DNA of 58,308 nt. It comes from Lingula anatina. Its lineage: Eukaryota; Brachiopoda; Lingulata; Lingulida; Lingulidae. Below are positions 1-11,917 of this stretch, piece after piece; positions within the stretch are counted from its first letter, which is position 1, and the number at the start of each line of letters is the position of its first letter. The notes beneath the pieces were generated by a model. That model was not told the DNA's origin, did not search any database, and saw only the letters and a program-made list of their open reading frames with translations. Where the stretch lies: NCBI RefSeq assembly GCF_001039355.2, contig NW_019774136.1, positions 312,863 through 371,170 of the forward strand. The letters run 5' to 3'. A program made the translations under genes and the position numbers.

Positions 1-184
1 AGGACAGTGTCTATGTAAATGACAGACTTATAGCTATATTCAGCTCAAGATTATCAATTTATAACCAAATATTTTGCAAAATAAACAATGTAATTTTATT
101 GTCTTTAGTTGGCTAAATAAAACAGGAAAACAACAATATTTCATTTCTAAATCAATAATCCTGTGTGTGCGCTTGTGTGTGTGC

Positions 185-335
185 AGGGGCAGATCCAGAG
201 ATATTTTCTGACAGTCTTCCAAACTATCTTTGTTGATCCATCCTCCATTTTCGACAGTCTTCCGGCAGAAGAAATTAGATACCTGTCAATGTAAACTTGA
301 AAATCTGACCATCTTCCAGAAGACAGCCTCAATCT
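185..335 (-). repeat. Dispersed repeat, inverted copy at 53185-53335
   Basis: The stretch with GGCAGATCCAGA, two CAGTCTTCC motifs and TTGTTGATCCATCCTCCATTT is repeated in reverse complement around 53185-53335 (CTTCTGGAAGACGGT ... AATGGAGGATGGATCAACAA). The two copies are about 50 kb apart and diverged. Inverted CTTCC/GGAAG motifs at both ends suggest a MITE-like element. The open frames that cross it are not genes. Confidence 0.6.
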
Positions 336-339
336 GCCT

Positions 340-345
340 GTGTGA

Positions 346-376
<31 letters not shown>

Positions 377-393
377 TGTGAGTGTGTGTGAGT
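340..393. repeat. (TG)n microsatellite
   Basis: Interrupted TG dinucleotide tract with a few GAG and TAT interruptions. Confidence 0.9.
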
Positions 394-1776
394 GTAAAAT
401 ATGTCAAGAAAACTTGGATGCCAAGGACAGTGTCTTGTCAGAGCTGCTTAATGCGTGAGCCGATATTTCAACAACATATTATTAGATATACATGTGTGTG
501 CAAGCTTCCAACTTGTAAATTTACACAGTTATTTTGACTACTCCCAGCACTGTTAGCATGACTGTTCTCAAAATATGCAGATCTATTGTCTAATTTTAAA
601 TTAACAATAGAATAACACCAGTAATCAACAGGAGTGTTTCTTAAATTATATACAGTACTATAAACATAAATGCATAGAGTTGGCAACTATGTTCCTAATT
701 ACCAAGCTAAGGAAATGCCTACAATCATCAGCAGTGTTCTCTTATTGATCCAGCACTAAACTGAGCTCAATCAATCCAGCTTTTCTAGCATTACAGACAC
801 ATAGGAGAGCCATTGATTTTATGACTTAGGAAATGCCGATATCATAGAACATCATCCTGGGAATGAAGTCTAATTAAATTTCCTGCAACACTGCACACAT
901 CCTGAGTTAGTCTTATCTTGATTCATGGTTGTTACTACTATCATGGAGCGATTAAAGTATTCACTTTTAAATGAAATGCTTAAAAACTTATCTCTCCCTT
1001 TTTATCGCTTGATGAGAAATACACCCACTGTTTGCCATTAATTGTTTGCAAGAAAATAAAAGCTGCACTCAATTCTATCTTTATACTCTCTAGATATGCA
1101 GGCTCAGTGTACAATTACTACTTAATGAAACAGAATGCCCCAAAAATAAAAGATGTGGTTTTTTAAAAAGGCCTATTAAGTCAAAATAAGCAAAGCTCCA
1201 GACCCTTCACATGCAACATGGAGTCTGAGAAAATCTACTTCTGCTGTAACCCTATTGATAGACAACAAACCAAGCTGAATTTCAGATAATCTAATCTGAC
1301 AAGCTCAACTTATAAATTGCTCCCCAAAGACAACAATCAAGAGCTGTTCACTTAGCCATTCCTATTACTTTTCTTCAAGGTATCGATTGGGATTGCAACA
1401 TTCAGTAGTCTTAGTATGGGTTTTATACTGATCCTTTATTCGCTTTGGTAACAGTGAGATAAAATGTTGACATTTGAAATAATCTTTTGCCTTGGCATAG
1501 AGGGACTTTTGCAAGATTTTGGCAAAAAAAAGAATATACATAAAAAACATTCTCAACATTTGCAAACAATGATAATTTCGCGAAAGGACTAAAACTGAAA
1601 ACTAAACATACAACAACCCTTGAATAAAAATATCTAGCAAAATGAGGGTATGACATACAATGTCTGACATATAACACATAACATATAACCTGAAACTAAG
1701 AAAATGTTGACAATCCCTTTCAAAAAATAAAAAAATAAATAAATTTGGAAAAAAAATTAAAAAAAAAAAAGAATAC

Positions 1777-2415
1777 CTGAAAGTCTTTTCCAATCTTGTT
1801 GGCCAGCCAGTCCTTCACTCCTTGCAAATCTGTGTTCACTTTGATCAGCCCAAGTTTGCCTCTTCTTTTGATAAGCTGGTCTGGCTTTACTATCAGTTTC
1901 TGAATAATATAAACCATACTTGCAATGCGAGTATGAAAATATTAATATAATTTAGAAAACTGACGTCAAATGACTCTGTCTCTGTACATAAGGTGAAATG
2001 ACAGAAAAATTATTCATTCTGAAATCATTTCATTTCTGGTCTCTGATACAAGTTTTGTTTCAGAAGTCAGTAAGAGAATGATGAGTAGGCCCAACACTAT
2101 TTAAATTGTAATGTGTAATGTTCAAACCGAGAAAAATCTTTTTGCATAGCAGTATACAAGTAAAAAGAAAATTTTAATTTGAACAAGATTGTTATGAATA
2201 TGACGTATAAAACTGTCACCTGATATATAACATGACTAGTCACATGACAATCACATGACCCTCACCTCTGTAGACAGCCAGGGGTGATCTATCACCAGTT
2301 GGTCCCAGTTTGTGTCCACTGTCACTGTGGCGTAGCGATTCTTGACCGCATGGTGACCAAGAAACTTGTTCAAGATTTCCTTACCCTTGGCTTCGTAAAT
2401 TGCCTTGGCAGACAT
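1777..2415 (-). CDS. ACLY: ATP-citrate lyase, first two coding exons (partial)
   Basis: Cytosolic ATP-citrate synthase cleaves citrate to acetyl-CoA and oxaloacetate for lipid synthesis and acetylation. Coding exon 1 is 2266-2415 (50 codons, starting [15 protein letters not shown], the family N-terminus) and coding exon 2 is 1777-1899 (41 codons, with [15 protein letters not shown], the strongly conserved ATP-grasp start). Both are read on the minus strand and both introns are phase 0. Donors are GTGAGG after exon 1 and GTATTC after exon 2; the acceptor of exon 2 is TTATTCAG. The start at 2415 matches the vertebrate protein start. About 91 of roughly 1,100 residues are here; the next exon lies beyond position 1, since nothing in 1-1776 resembles it. 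The upstream neighbour SUMO is divergent. Confidence 0.94.
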
Positions 2416-3375
2416 TGTACAGAGATTCTAGACTTGAATGTAAATAAAAAAATAATAATTATAAAAAAATAATATGTGAGTGATCGAGCATGTGAATGAA
2501 AGGAAGAAAGATGAATGAATAAACAATGCCTATGCGATAAATTATCACATCAAACATAAGCTATCAGAAGTCTTATTCCTTACAAGTTTTAAGACAAAAT
2601 TTCTAATAAATTACATCTCATATGTCAGTATGAAGTTACTGACAACAAACCACCATATTCTGAAGATTTATTAATTAATAAAATAACATGAAGACACATG
2701 ATTTATAAATTAGTTTATTAGATTTCATAGATCTTGCAAATATACATACTACTGGTAGTACAAAAGTAATATTAATAATAAATTAATAAAATTTTATAAT
2801 ATTTAAAAAAAAAGAAAAAAACATGGTTCATGTTTCAAACCAATACTTATTTACTTATTAAGTAAACTGACTAGGATATTTGTCTAGAGGTGAATTTGAC
2901 CAAATCTTTGGTGTACTAGAAAAAGTTTAAACCAATCTTGGGGCTAGAATTCATCTGAATTCCCCACCCCAACGGCCCAAGGTCTACATATTACTGCAAA
3001 TCTAGTAACTTAAAGGAGGAATAGTACCTGAACAGATTTTCTGAAGTAATTACTGAAACAAGGTGTTTCAATGTAGCTTCAACACATGGAAGCCAGGGAT
3101 AACATCACAGACAGAAAATTAAATTACAAAATGACACTGAATATCACTTCAGAATCAATGTTAGAAAATGGAAACTCTTGGAACCATGAACAATCTGATA
3201 GATCCACATGACACTTCTATTGATTTTCTTAAAGTTTTCTGCAGGAGGGTCACCTTCAAGTATACTCATAATACATAAATATACAAAGGAAATTTTCCAT
3301 TTACTCCATTAATTTGGACCTCATTAGATTTTATAAAGAATTTTTGGAATTAGGTTCAGCCCCCCCCCCCCCAAA

Positions 3376-3652
3376 NNNNNNNNNNNNNNNNNNNNNNNNN
3401 NNNNNNNNNNNNNNNNNNNNNNNNNNNNNNNNNNNNNNNNNNNNNNNNNNNNNNNNNNNNNNNNNNNNNNNNNNNNNNNNNNNNNNNNNNNNNNNNNNNN
3501 NNNNNNNNNNNNNNNNNNNNNNNNNNNNNNNNNNNNNNNNNNNNNNNNNNNNNNNNNNNNNNNNNNNNNNNNNNNNNNNNNNNNNNNNNNNNNNNNNNNN
3601 NNNNNNNNNNNNNNNNNNNNNNNNNNNNNNNNNNNNNNNNNNNNNNNNNNNN
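3376..3652. other. Assembly gap of 277 N, flanks near-duplicated
   Basis: The 80 bases before the gap (3290-3375) and those after it (3653-3750) are diverged versions of one sequence: both contain TTTTCCATTT, CCATTAATTT, TTTTTGGAATTAGGTTC and then a C-run. This looks like a locus read twice around an unresolved homopolymer. Confidence 0.85.
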
Positions 3653-4789
3653 AAAAAAAAAAGAATTTTCCATTTTTCCCATTAATTTTGGCCCCATTAA
3701 ATTTTAAAAAAAATTTTTGGAATTAGGTTCACCCCCCCCCCCCCCCCAAAAAAAAAAAAAAAAAAAAAACTACAGGCTCTTGTTTTTAAAAGCTTCCTCC
3801 TAATAAAGTATAGATGCACTAGGTATACAGACCACTCTATGCTGTAAAGAGTACTCAAAGGCAGCACTATACCAGCTTTGGCTCACCACAGACATTAGCA
3901 ATGCAAATTAATGTGGTGTCAATGCTCAGTCTAGACTGCAACTGCTGCTACACATGTGCACAATGCATGAAACCTCATTTGGACAGTATGGCCAATAGTC
4001 CCCCTCCGAATCCTTCACCTCACCTTGCCCCCCCCCCCCCCCAATCCCCCCAAGATAAATTTATCACTCTGTCACCCAATTCATTTTGGCACTCTGGACA
4101 AACAAGTTACAAACTTTTTAAGGTGTTGAAATGTTACCTGTCCAAGGCCTATGTGATTGTGCTGCAGTCATTGGCTGGGGTAGCGCTAGCACTTGCCAAT
4201 TTAGCCGTAAAACTGACTTAAATTGGCTAAGCAAAATAGAGTTGATTTGATTTGTTTTAGTCAAATTTAAAGCACATGGAGAAAAAAGTGATGGAAAAAC
4301 ATAGTGATTTGGCTAAGCAAAAAATATTGCTAGCGCAACCCCAGCCTGGTACATAATTTCTTTGTTGCCAGGCAGTAGCATGTCAAGTAAATAAAAAGTA
4401 CCATTCTTGTGCAAATAAGTAATACTTATAAATTCCTTGTATCAGCTCCTGAAGAACCGAATATCCTTATCTAGATCCTAACATCAATTTTATATAAAAA
4501 AAAAGTATGCAAATTCTTTTTTCTTTATTTGAAATAGCAATTTATTTATCAATTTTTCTATTGTAGAATATCTCTCCTTTCCATCAATTCTTTTTTTTTT
4601 TCTTTTTAGGCAAATCAATATCTTATGAATCAATTTTTATCAAAGATACCATTATTTTCATAAAAAACATGACACTTTTTCTTAGACATACAATCATTTT
4701 TTTTTCTTATGAGACTTTGCAATATTTTCATAAATGGCAGGCAAGAATGAAATACCTCAAAGTTGGCTACTAATAATTTGTACCAAAAC

Positions 4790-5121
4790 TTAAAGGGATA
4801 ATAACTCTTCGTATGAGATCTATTTTTCACAATAAAAACATTAGGAACAACTCATAGAAATATATATTCTGTTTTACCACAAAAACGGCAGTTATAGCTA
4901 ATATTCTGATATCTGAGCTTGTCTTTAGTCCTCCATTGATGGCTATATCATAAGAGATTATAACAAAAAAAAAAAAAAAGAAAGTTATTAGAAAAAAAAC
5001 AGGGACTAACTTTGAATGAAAAAATGGATTCATTAACCTTTGGTAAGTATGGGAAAATTGTTGTTTACTCCAGGAAAATTCTTTTTTTTTTTGCCAAAAC
5101 GAAGAGTTATTATCCCTTTAA
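4790..5121. repeat. TTAA-flanked MITE, copy 1
   Basis: Short element bounded by TTAA + AGGGATAATAACTCTTCG on the left and the reverse complement CGAAGAGTTATTATCCCT + TTAA on the right, about 330 bases, no open frame. Other copies are at 16353-16696, 31553-31879, 56631-56962 (inverted) and 57550-57725 (partial). The TTAA target duplication and the short inverted ends suggest a non-autonomous piggyBac-type element. Confidence 0.85.
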
Positions 5122-5982
5122 CAGCCACAACTGACTCTTCAGTCTACACAAGTCTAAGCACCTATTAGTATGGTAACAGGACCAAAGCAGAAAAATTGAC
5201 CATAAACTATTCAGAACTCTCCTCCCCCACCCATAGGGGCCATGATGGATACTTTGTGAGCTGTAAGCAAGGCTTTCCCCAGAGAGCCACCAGCCATCAA
5301 TTGATGTCCATAAGGATCAAAAGATGGATAGAGGGCCTACAAAATTTTTGGGTTGTTAGATGGGCTTGCTTGGGTTTAGCCTGGCGTTTCCCCAGGATTT
5401 GGGGTACAAATTAAGAGAACTGCAATTTGACACATTTGCCAAACCTTTGTGTCAAAGTGCTAGTTAAAACAGTGATTGATATGAGCATATTTACCTCTTT
5501 TTATCTTTCTGGGGCTCACGTTAAGGAAAGTCTATGATGACAGGTTTCACTCTCCAACAATCAAAACTTACTAGACTTTTAAACCAATTTAAATTATAAA
5601 TAGAAATTTGATAATTGAGAAAACTGCTGAATGTAAAAGTTATCTTTTGGTATTTATCAGTAAATTAGAAAAAATAATAAAAAATAAAAATAGCACTGAG
5701 GAAAAGCGATGAACAGTCCATGAGAAATCAATACTTACCACAGACTTATTACAAATCAATTTGTGTGACCGGCAAGTTGTATGCTAAATTGCTGCAACTT
5801 TCAAAACTTGTAAATCTCCAAAACTATATTCTCCACAATCCAAGAGCTCAAAAAATATATGTCTCAGTTATCAGCACATTTATATATCTTCTGGGCGGCT
5901 GCAAAAATCAGTGTCAGCAAAAAGTTTGTGCTGTGTCAGCTGCACACTGGATCTCGATTTGTTGTCTATGCACCAGGTGCTT

Positions 5983-6435
5983 GCCGGCGGAAGTCAAACT
6001 TGACCTCTTTCCGGAAGTAATATCCCTAAGCCTCAAATACCGAGTTTAGAGTTCTATATTAAATTGAAACACAGTTTTATTATCATAATAAGTGCATCCA
6101 AAGCCTTGTAAATGCGCAAAATTCGGTTAACGTGTCTGTCACAGTTACTTACCACAAGTTAAGCAGGTAATAAGGAAGTCACGCCACGATCTGACGATGA
6201 CCTCGGGTGATGTGGATTTGACCTTGAGATTGACCTGAAAAAATTCTATAACGTTTTAAGTTCGGAAACCAATTGGCAATATAAGTACGATACTTTCTAA
6301 TGAATTACAAATTTGTGTCAAAACTTTATTTGTTTATGAAAAAACCGCAAAAGTTTTAAAAATAAAATGTTCAAATTTGCCTTCCCGACATTCCGTTTTG
6401 CCGCTTCAAGTTCCCGGATTCTAACGTGAAGCAGT
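5983..6435. promoter_or_regulatory. Probable divergent ACLY/SUMO promoter
   Basis: The start of SUMO (plus) and the candidate 5' exon of ACLY (minus) face away from each other across this interval, which is more CpG-containing than its surroundings. It contains ETS-type motifs GCGGAAGT (5987-5994) and CCGGAAGT (6011-6018), typical of TATA-less housekeeping promoters. Transcription starts cannot be read from the sequence. Confidence 0.4.
6153..6234 (-). other. ACLY: Candidate 5'UTR exon, probably of ACLY
   Basis: On the minus strand an 82-base segment is bordered by a good acceptor (GAATTTTTTCAG) and a near-perfect donor (GTAAGTAACTGT). It has no ATG that leads into the ACLY frame, so it fits a non-coding 5' exon upstream of the start exon at 2415. 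Only the splice signals and its position support it; there is no transcript evidence. Confidence 0.4.
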
Positions 6436-9400
6436 ATGTCTGAGGTAACGAAAGAGAAATCTATCTATCCTGATTTGTAAATTACACACTCTTAAATCAA
6501 CGTTTTCGATTATTCTTCATGGTGTAAAACTGGGTTTTGTCATTTTAAAATGTGTGTATCATGTCTTATTCAGGAGCAGCAGTTACAAAACAAGAGTGGC
6601 GACAGCCCCGGAGAAGGAGCCGGTGACAACAAAGACAAAGAAAAGGAATACATCAAGCTCAAAGTAGTGGGCCAGGTAGTTATTAAACGGCGCAAAGTGA
6701 CCAATTGATTTAAGATGTACTAACATCGTAATTTGTGTATTTTAAAATACGAACATTTACGTGCGAATATTACACACGCCAACGCCATAGTATTGACCCA
6801 TTTCCAGAACCATCTTATTTTGACCTCTTTCCTGGGACATGGTTAGGAAATTTGCGTGGAGGTCTTCACCACTCTAGAAACCTCTTATTCAAAAACTCCC
6901 ATCATTTCCATGCCATATATAAAGCCTAGCCACGAATTATATTAACATAAGTTTGCTTCAGTGGTGAGAATTTACCCCTTCACCAACTGTACCTAGGTCC
7001 ACTCCTGCACACATCATACTATGATATGGTATACAGCGCAAAACATTAGAAGTTACCACTATGGGCATGAGTCAACAAAGGAAACAATCATTCCAAAGAC
7101 AATAGGGTGATGTTAAAGCAAAATATATAATATTCTATCTTATATATTGCTAGGTAATTGTATTGATGACAAAACTTTACAAATTGTTGCGATTCATTTA
7201 TGAATTTTCAGGCTGACCGCCATATTGGAAGCTGGAGAAGGGTCTTTACTAGCAAATAGTGAAAGCTCTTCTGTCTTTCCAATATGGCGGACAACCCGGT
7301 TATATATATAAACTGCAAGTTGAAACAATTTGTAAAGTTTGGTTACCAGTGTCAATTACAAAGCATTATATTTCACTTTTATTTCACCGTATTTCCTTGC
7401 AAATGAATGTTTCCTGATTTTACTCACATACAAAGCCATGTTTTCAGGGTACTTTGCTGTATTATGCATTACAGTATGACTCCTCTTGAGCAGACACCAA
7501 AAACAATAAAAAATGAAAGAATGTTTGAAAAGGATGAGTGACTTTCCCTTATTACTTATAAATATGGTAAGATCTAGTAGCAGTTGGGTGATATGTGGGT
7601 CTATGCACAGAAATCTAAGCACACTGCTGGGGGGTGTCTGACCAAATAGCACACCAGAGGGGGTGTTAGGTTGTCACACCTATCACAACCTCATTCCCTG
7701 ATGAAGTCTGACTGCAAGCAGACGAAATTTTGGCTGGTAAGACCAGACAATTATAAGTAGCTATAGACAAAAGAATCTTCACAAGTCTATTACAATAACA
7801 TAGCCAATGAAACTGTTCTACACTAAGCACACTGCTGCTTGGTAATAAGGCAGTTGTGTGCCTGTCATTAGCAGCTTACACTGGTAGATCTCTGTAGAAG
7901 ATGGAGAGGTGTTAAACTCAATTTATTGTAACAAACTGTAGAGACCCCTGTTGGAGAATTGTAAGGTGTGAATTTGATACAATTTTGCCGAGCACTGGAA
8001 CAAATTAAGAGTTTTAACTGGTAATTTCACCCTAATTATTTTGGATTTTAAATTGGAGCACATATGGTAAGGTTCCATCATAAAAAATCCTTTCTGTGAC
8101 AATATTGAGTGAGTTGCTATGCCGTTGGCTATGCCGTTAAGTGTTGGCTGAATTCCAAATCGCCATTTTTCCTAAATGTTGTTTTAATTTGACACCTGGT
8201 TTCTTTTTGATGGCCAGNGACTTTACGAAAGGCCAAAAAATCTGTCAGACATTCGGTCTGCCAAGCTTGAAAATTCTGTCAGACCGAAACAAAATCTGTC
8301 AGACCGAAGTAAAATAATAGAAATATGAACCATTATATATGTTTTCATGTGTATTTTCTAACGTTTTAAATAATTGACATTAAATCAAATATTAAATTTT
8401 TGATATATATTTATTTGGAAAAAAGTAAAATAAGAAAGAAAAAAAATAGACAAAAAATTACTTGCATAACAAGTTTTTTATTTAATGAAAAAGACATTGA
8501 GGAATGACACAAGGACTAAAACAATACAAGTATGAAGAATGTGTAGCTAGTAATATCAAATGTATGTCCATAAAAACGTCCGTTAATCAGATAACCATTT
8601 CACACGTTTTTGGCAATAACATATGCATTCTGAAACAGCACAGTAAGGCGGTCTCTTTCATCCAATTGAAGCTTTGACAGGGACTGTCCAGCCCGAGTCT
8701 AAGTCCCTTCTTCACTTTATTTCTTTTTTTATAAAAAGAAACTCAAACTGTGAGCTTTTCTCAAGTTCATGTGCACTTTCTCCAACTCGTGGTGAACGGT
8801 ACATGCAAATATGTACATATGTTCCATAATTTAAGAACCCGTAATAAAACTGTAACATTTATGTTGCTATTGATTAAAATGATAACTTTAGTAATCCTGA
8901 CACTTGGCTCACACTATTTTCCTCTCCTACAGATCATAAGTCCGCCAGGGCCTACCTTCTTTCCAATTTTAGTAAACTTCCGTTTCTCTTCCTCACTTCG
9001 TTTTCATTTTTGCCACGCTTTGCACCGACGAAGCGTTTAAAGTTCAACAAAGTCATTTTCTAAACAAAAGGCTTATCCATGAGTACAGTGTACGACTGAT
9101 AATGAAGAAACAGAGGATCAAGTCTGTAAAAACGCAAATAGAACGAGCACGTGTTGCGGCCATTTTTTAGGGGTATTACAAAAACGAAAACGAGACTGTA
9201 CATTACATCATCCAGGAATCCCCCAACCTCAGCCAGTCACAAAATAGTATTTGTGAGTGAAACTGAGGTTAATAAATTATGTATAATTAGCTGGAAACTC
9301 CCCGAGATTTTCACCCCGTCTCTCTTTTCGAATGAAGTAAAATATATCGTCCAGAAAAGAAACAACAACGCATTCCTTATATTTACACATTTCCAGTCAG

Positions 9401-11917
9401 TTTGAAAACTCGCCGGACATAAGGTCCGTCGACACAGGATTTTTTATCAGACCAAGACAAAATTTGCCAGGCATGTCCGACGGTCCGACGCCTTTCGTAA
9501 AGTCTGCTATTACAATAACATAGCCAATGAAACTGTTCTACACTAAGCACACTGCTGCTTGGTAATAAGGCAGTTGTGTGCCTGTCATTAGCAGCTTACA
9601 CTGGTAGATCTATGTAGAAGATGGAGAGGTGTTAAACTCAATTTATTGTAACAAACTGTAGAGACCCCTGTTGGAGAATTGTAAGGTGTGAATTTGATAC
9701 AATTTTGCCGAGCACTGGAACAAATTAAGAGTTTTAACTGGTAATTTCACCCTAATTATTTTGGATTTTAAATTCGAGCACATATGGTAAGGTTCCATCA
9801 TAAAAAATCCTTTCTGTGACAATATTAAGTGAGTTGCTATGCCGTTGGCTATGCCGTTAAGTGTTGGCTGAATTCTTAATCACCATTTTTCCTAAATGTT
9901 GTTTTAACTTGACACCTGGTTTCTTTTTGATGGCCAGTTGTGTTACAATATACCTAGAAAATTAAGAATTTGAGTTTATAAACTGTAGTATTAATGTATA
10001 TACTTTGAATAATATATTTGATATGATACATTGAATACACGGGTGACTATAAAAATATGCCCTCAGGTTGATTTATTACCACTGGCAGTAGCTTCAAGCT
10101 AAGTCAAGTGGTCATGCTTGTTAATTTGGTAGGGTGAATGTTCAGATTAATATTTTTATTACAAGATTAAAAACCTTGCATGATGAAAAATTTACATTTA
10201 CAGAGCATCCTACATGAAGTGACAACAGTTGAGGCTTATTATTATACTAGAATCCAGTTTTAGGATTAAAGCCAAAATGTTATTGAAAGCATTTAAGACT
10301 TTCATCTTGTCAGCATTAATTTTGATGAACAAAAGTCAAAAAGAAACTGAGCAGATCTATTGGACTCTTGTATATATACAAATGGAAAGAATGATTACCC
10401 TTTTCTTTCTACTAATTTTTGCACCCAGAATTACTGTGACAGATTTTTCACAAACCAGCTGGGAAACCTCCCAGTGACCCTGGCACATTATAATGTAGAT
10501 GGAATCCATAAATTAACATTTAAAACATTTAAATTGATTGCAGGTTTTTCCTGTCATAGAACAGTATGAGACATTTGTTTAAGCCAAATCATTTATTTAA
10601 CAGATAAATTCTTTCTTGATAAAAGAAAAATGGCAATTATATAAGAGCATCTTCAGCATTTATTTGTCACTTTTCCCTTTTTGAACAGTTCAGTGCATGT
10701 TTTGGAATTCCATTTCAATTACTGATTTAACAAGACATATCTTAATTATTATTATTTTTTTAAAATATTTATATTTTTTACAAATGAAACCATTTTTACA
10801 TCCTTGTCTCAGCATGGTACCGTTCATTTTCTTTCTCCAGGATGGCAGTGAAATCCACTTCAAGGTGAAGATGAATACACAGATGGGGAGGTTGAAGAAG
10901 TCTTACAGCGACAGACAAGTAAGGAACAGGCTTGTTATCTCATTTATAGTGTGATGTTTGTCTACTTAGAAATGATAATGTTGGGTCTGTGAAAATGTTT
11001 CAGACTTCAGGACCGTTTTAGTTCCTACTGTTTACTAAAAGATTTCTGTCCCATAATTTTTTGCCTTTGTTATAATATATATTTTTATACTTATTATTAT
11101 TTTTAGACATTTTTTACTATTTGATAAATTTTTCATTTTAGGGTATTCCCTTAAATTCACTACGGTTTCTTTTCGATGGAAGAAGAATAAACGATGATGA
11201 GACGCCAAAACAGGTGGGTGGCTGGATTCACAAAAACTGTTCATAATTGACTTAATTTTAATGCTCAGTTTCAAAATTCTAGTAAAACGGGTTGTTTGTT
11301 AAATTAACTAAAAAATGTCCATCGCAATTGTATTATAAGCATTTTGTATGACATGAAAGTTGAAGTTTTATGTGGAGTACAAATTGTAAAATGAATTTGG
11401 AAAGTTTTCAATAAACAGACCCAGTTAAAGGTTTTGTTCAGTTATATCAGATGAACTATATATGCAATTCCTTTGTGATGTGTTGGAATGAGAAAAAAAA
11501 GGGGATGGCAAACATTCATATAAATGCACAGTCCAGCTCAGAGGGCGACTTAGGTGTGTGTGTGTGTGTGAGTGAGAGTGTGTGTGTGTGTGTGTGTTTT
11601 GATCAGTTTTGCCATAATGGCTTTGTATGTAACACTCCCTAGCTACTAAATCATTCCAGTTTGCTGATCCTGTGATTTATGTGGTCTGGGGACATTTTAA
11701 AACGGGCTATTTTGGAGTAAAAGCATGAAAATTGTCCAATTATGAAATATTTTTACTTATGTATTTGTAAGTTAACTATGTTTCAATTTTTTATTTATTG
11801 TGGAATTTTTTGTGGGTTGTGGGATTTCTCAGATTGAGTTTGTTTTCATTCCAGCTTGAAATGGATGACAGTGATTGTATAGAGGTATATCAAGAACAGA
11901 CAGGTGGATTAAATTAA
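6436..11917 (+). CDS. SUMO1: SUMO, SUMO1-type ubiquitin-like modifier
   Basis: Small ubiquitin-like modifier conjugated to lysines of nuclear and other proteins through E1 (SAE1/UBA2) and E2 (UBC9). Exons: 6436-6444, 6574-6675, 10841-10918, 11142-11213, 11855-11917; all introns are phase 0 with GT-AG borders. The product is 107 aa (human SUMO1 has 101). Residues 1-35 are a flexible acidic/polar tail and residues 38-105 are the ubiquitin fold. [18 protein letters not shown] and [10 protein letters not shown] are SUMO1-like and not SUMO2-like (which has FQQQTGG). Processing at Gly104-Gly105 would remove only Leu-Asn. The 9-base first exon (MSE) is assigned because its donor GTAACG and the phase fit; no other ATG is available. 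Intron 2 (4.2 kb) is full of repeats. Confidence 0.97.
7172..7340. repeat. Fold-back element in SUMO intron 2
   Basis: Terminal inverted repeats AAACTTTACAAATTGTT (7172-7188) and AACAATTTGTAAAGTTT (7324-7340) match perfectly. A second inverted pair lies inside (GACCGCCATATTGGAAG and CTTTCCAATATGGCGGAC). There is no coding capacity. Confidence 0.85.
7698..7727 (+). ncRNA. Hammerhead-ribozyme-like core (uncertain)
   Basis: CTGATGA (7698-7704), then a 5-bp hairpin GTCTG/CAGAC (7706-7710 with 7719-7723), then GAAA (7724-7727): the order of the hammerhead catalytic core. One extra A separates CTGATGA from stem II, and no clear stem III with a UH cleavage site follows, so it may be a decayed copy. 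Such motifs are known in Penelope-like elements and retrozymes of animals. Confidence 0.25.
7787..8217 (+). repeat. 431-bp segment, first copy of false duplication
   Basis: Nearly identical, without indels, to 9507-9937 (offset 1,720). It ends exactly at a single N (8218). Most likely this is the same intronic locus from the other haplotype. Confidence 0.9.
8219..9504. mobile_element. Non-autonomous DNA transposon, 1.29 kb
   Basis: Perfect 15-bp terminal inverted repeats GACTTTACGAAAGGC (8219-8233) and GCCTTTCGTAAAGTC (9490-9504). Subterminal motifs CTGTCAGAC recur three times in the left 90 bases, and related TCAGACC/GTCCGAC motifs lie near the right end. No transposase is encoded; the longest open frames (8750-9040, 9151-9405) show no DDE or zinc-finger features. 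The superfamily is not assignable because the left flank is an N, so the target duplication cannot be read. Confidence 0.75.
9507..9937 (+). repeat. 431-bp segment, second copy of false duplication
   Basis: Second copy of 7787-8217, following the transposon directly. It continues into unique intronic sequence from 9938 on, so this copy is the one joined to the rest of SUMO intron 2. Confidence 0.9.
9938..10840 (+). other. 3' part of SUMO intron 2
   Basis: AT-rich intronic sequence leading to the acceptor CTTTCTCCAG before exon 3. Short open frames (10229-10569) lack any recognisable feature. Confidence 0.6.
11555..11598. repeat. (TG)n microsatellite in SUMO intron 4
   Basis: Interrupted TG tract between SUMO exons 4 and 5. 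Confidence 0.85.

Larger units (their letters stand above)
1..1776. other. ACLY intron 2 (5' part of window), no coding exon seen
   Basis: AT-rich intronic sequence following ACLY coding exon 2 on the minus strand. It holds a TG microsatellite (340-393) and a dispersed repeat (185-335) that recurs inverted at 53185-53335. A 40-90 codon open frame near 1365-1700 is rich in Phe, Tyr and Lys, has no recognisable similarity and looks like chance. Confidence 0.6.
2416..6152 (-). other. ACLY 5' intron and upstream region
   Basis: Sequence between the ACLY start exon and a candidate 5'UTR exon at 6153-6234. The start exon is preceded on the minus strand by a possible acceptor (AAGTCTAG, about 12 bases before the ATG), so this is probably a 5'UTR intron. 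It contains an assembly gap (3376-3652), C- and A-homopolymers (3361-3372, 3732-3769, 4029-4042) and a TTAA MITE (4790-5121). A 109-codon plus-strand open frame at 5720-6049 shows no recognisable domain. Confidence 0.5.

Noticed and set aside
3314-3697. Open frames of about 115 codons on both strands
   Set aside because: They run through the N gap.
6163-6237. Plus-strand reading (RKSRHDLTMTSGDVDLTLRL) vaguely like the TAF6-type histone fold
   Set aside because: It ends at once in a stop with no donor and lacks a pyrimidine tract before it, whereas the minus strand has excellent splice signals at both ends of the same segment.
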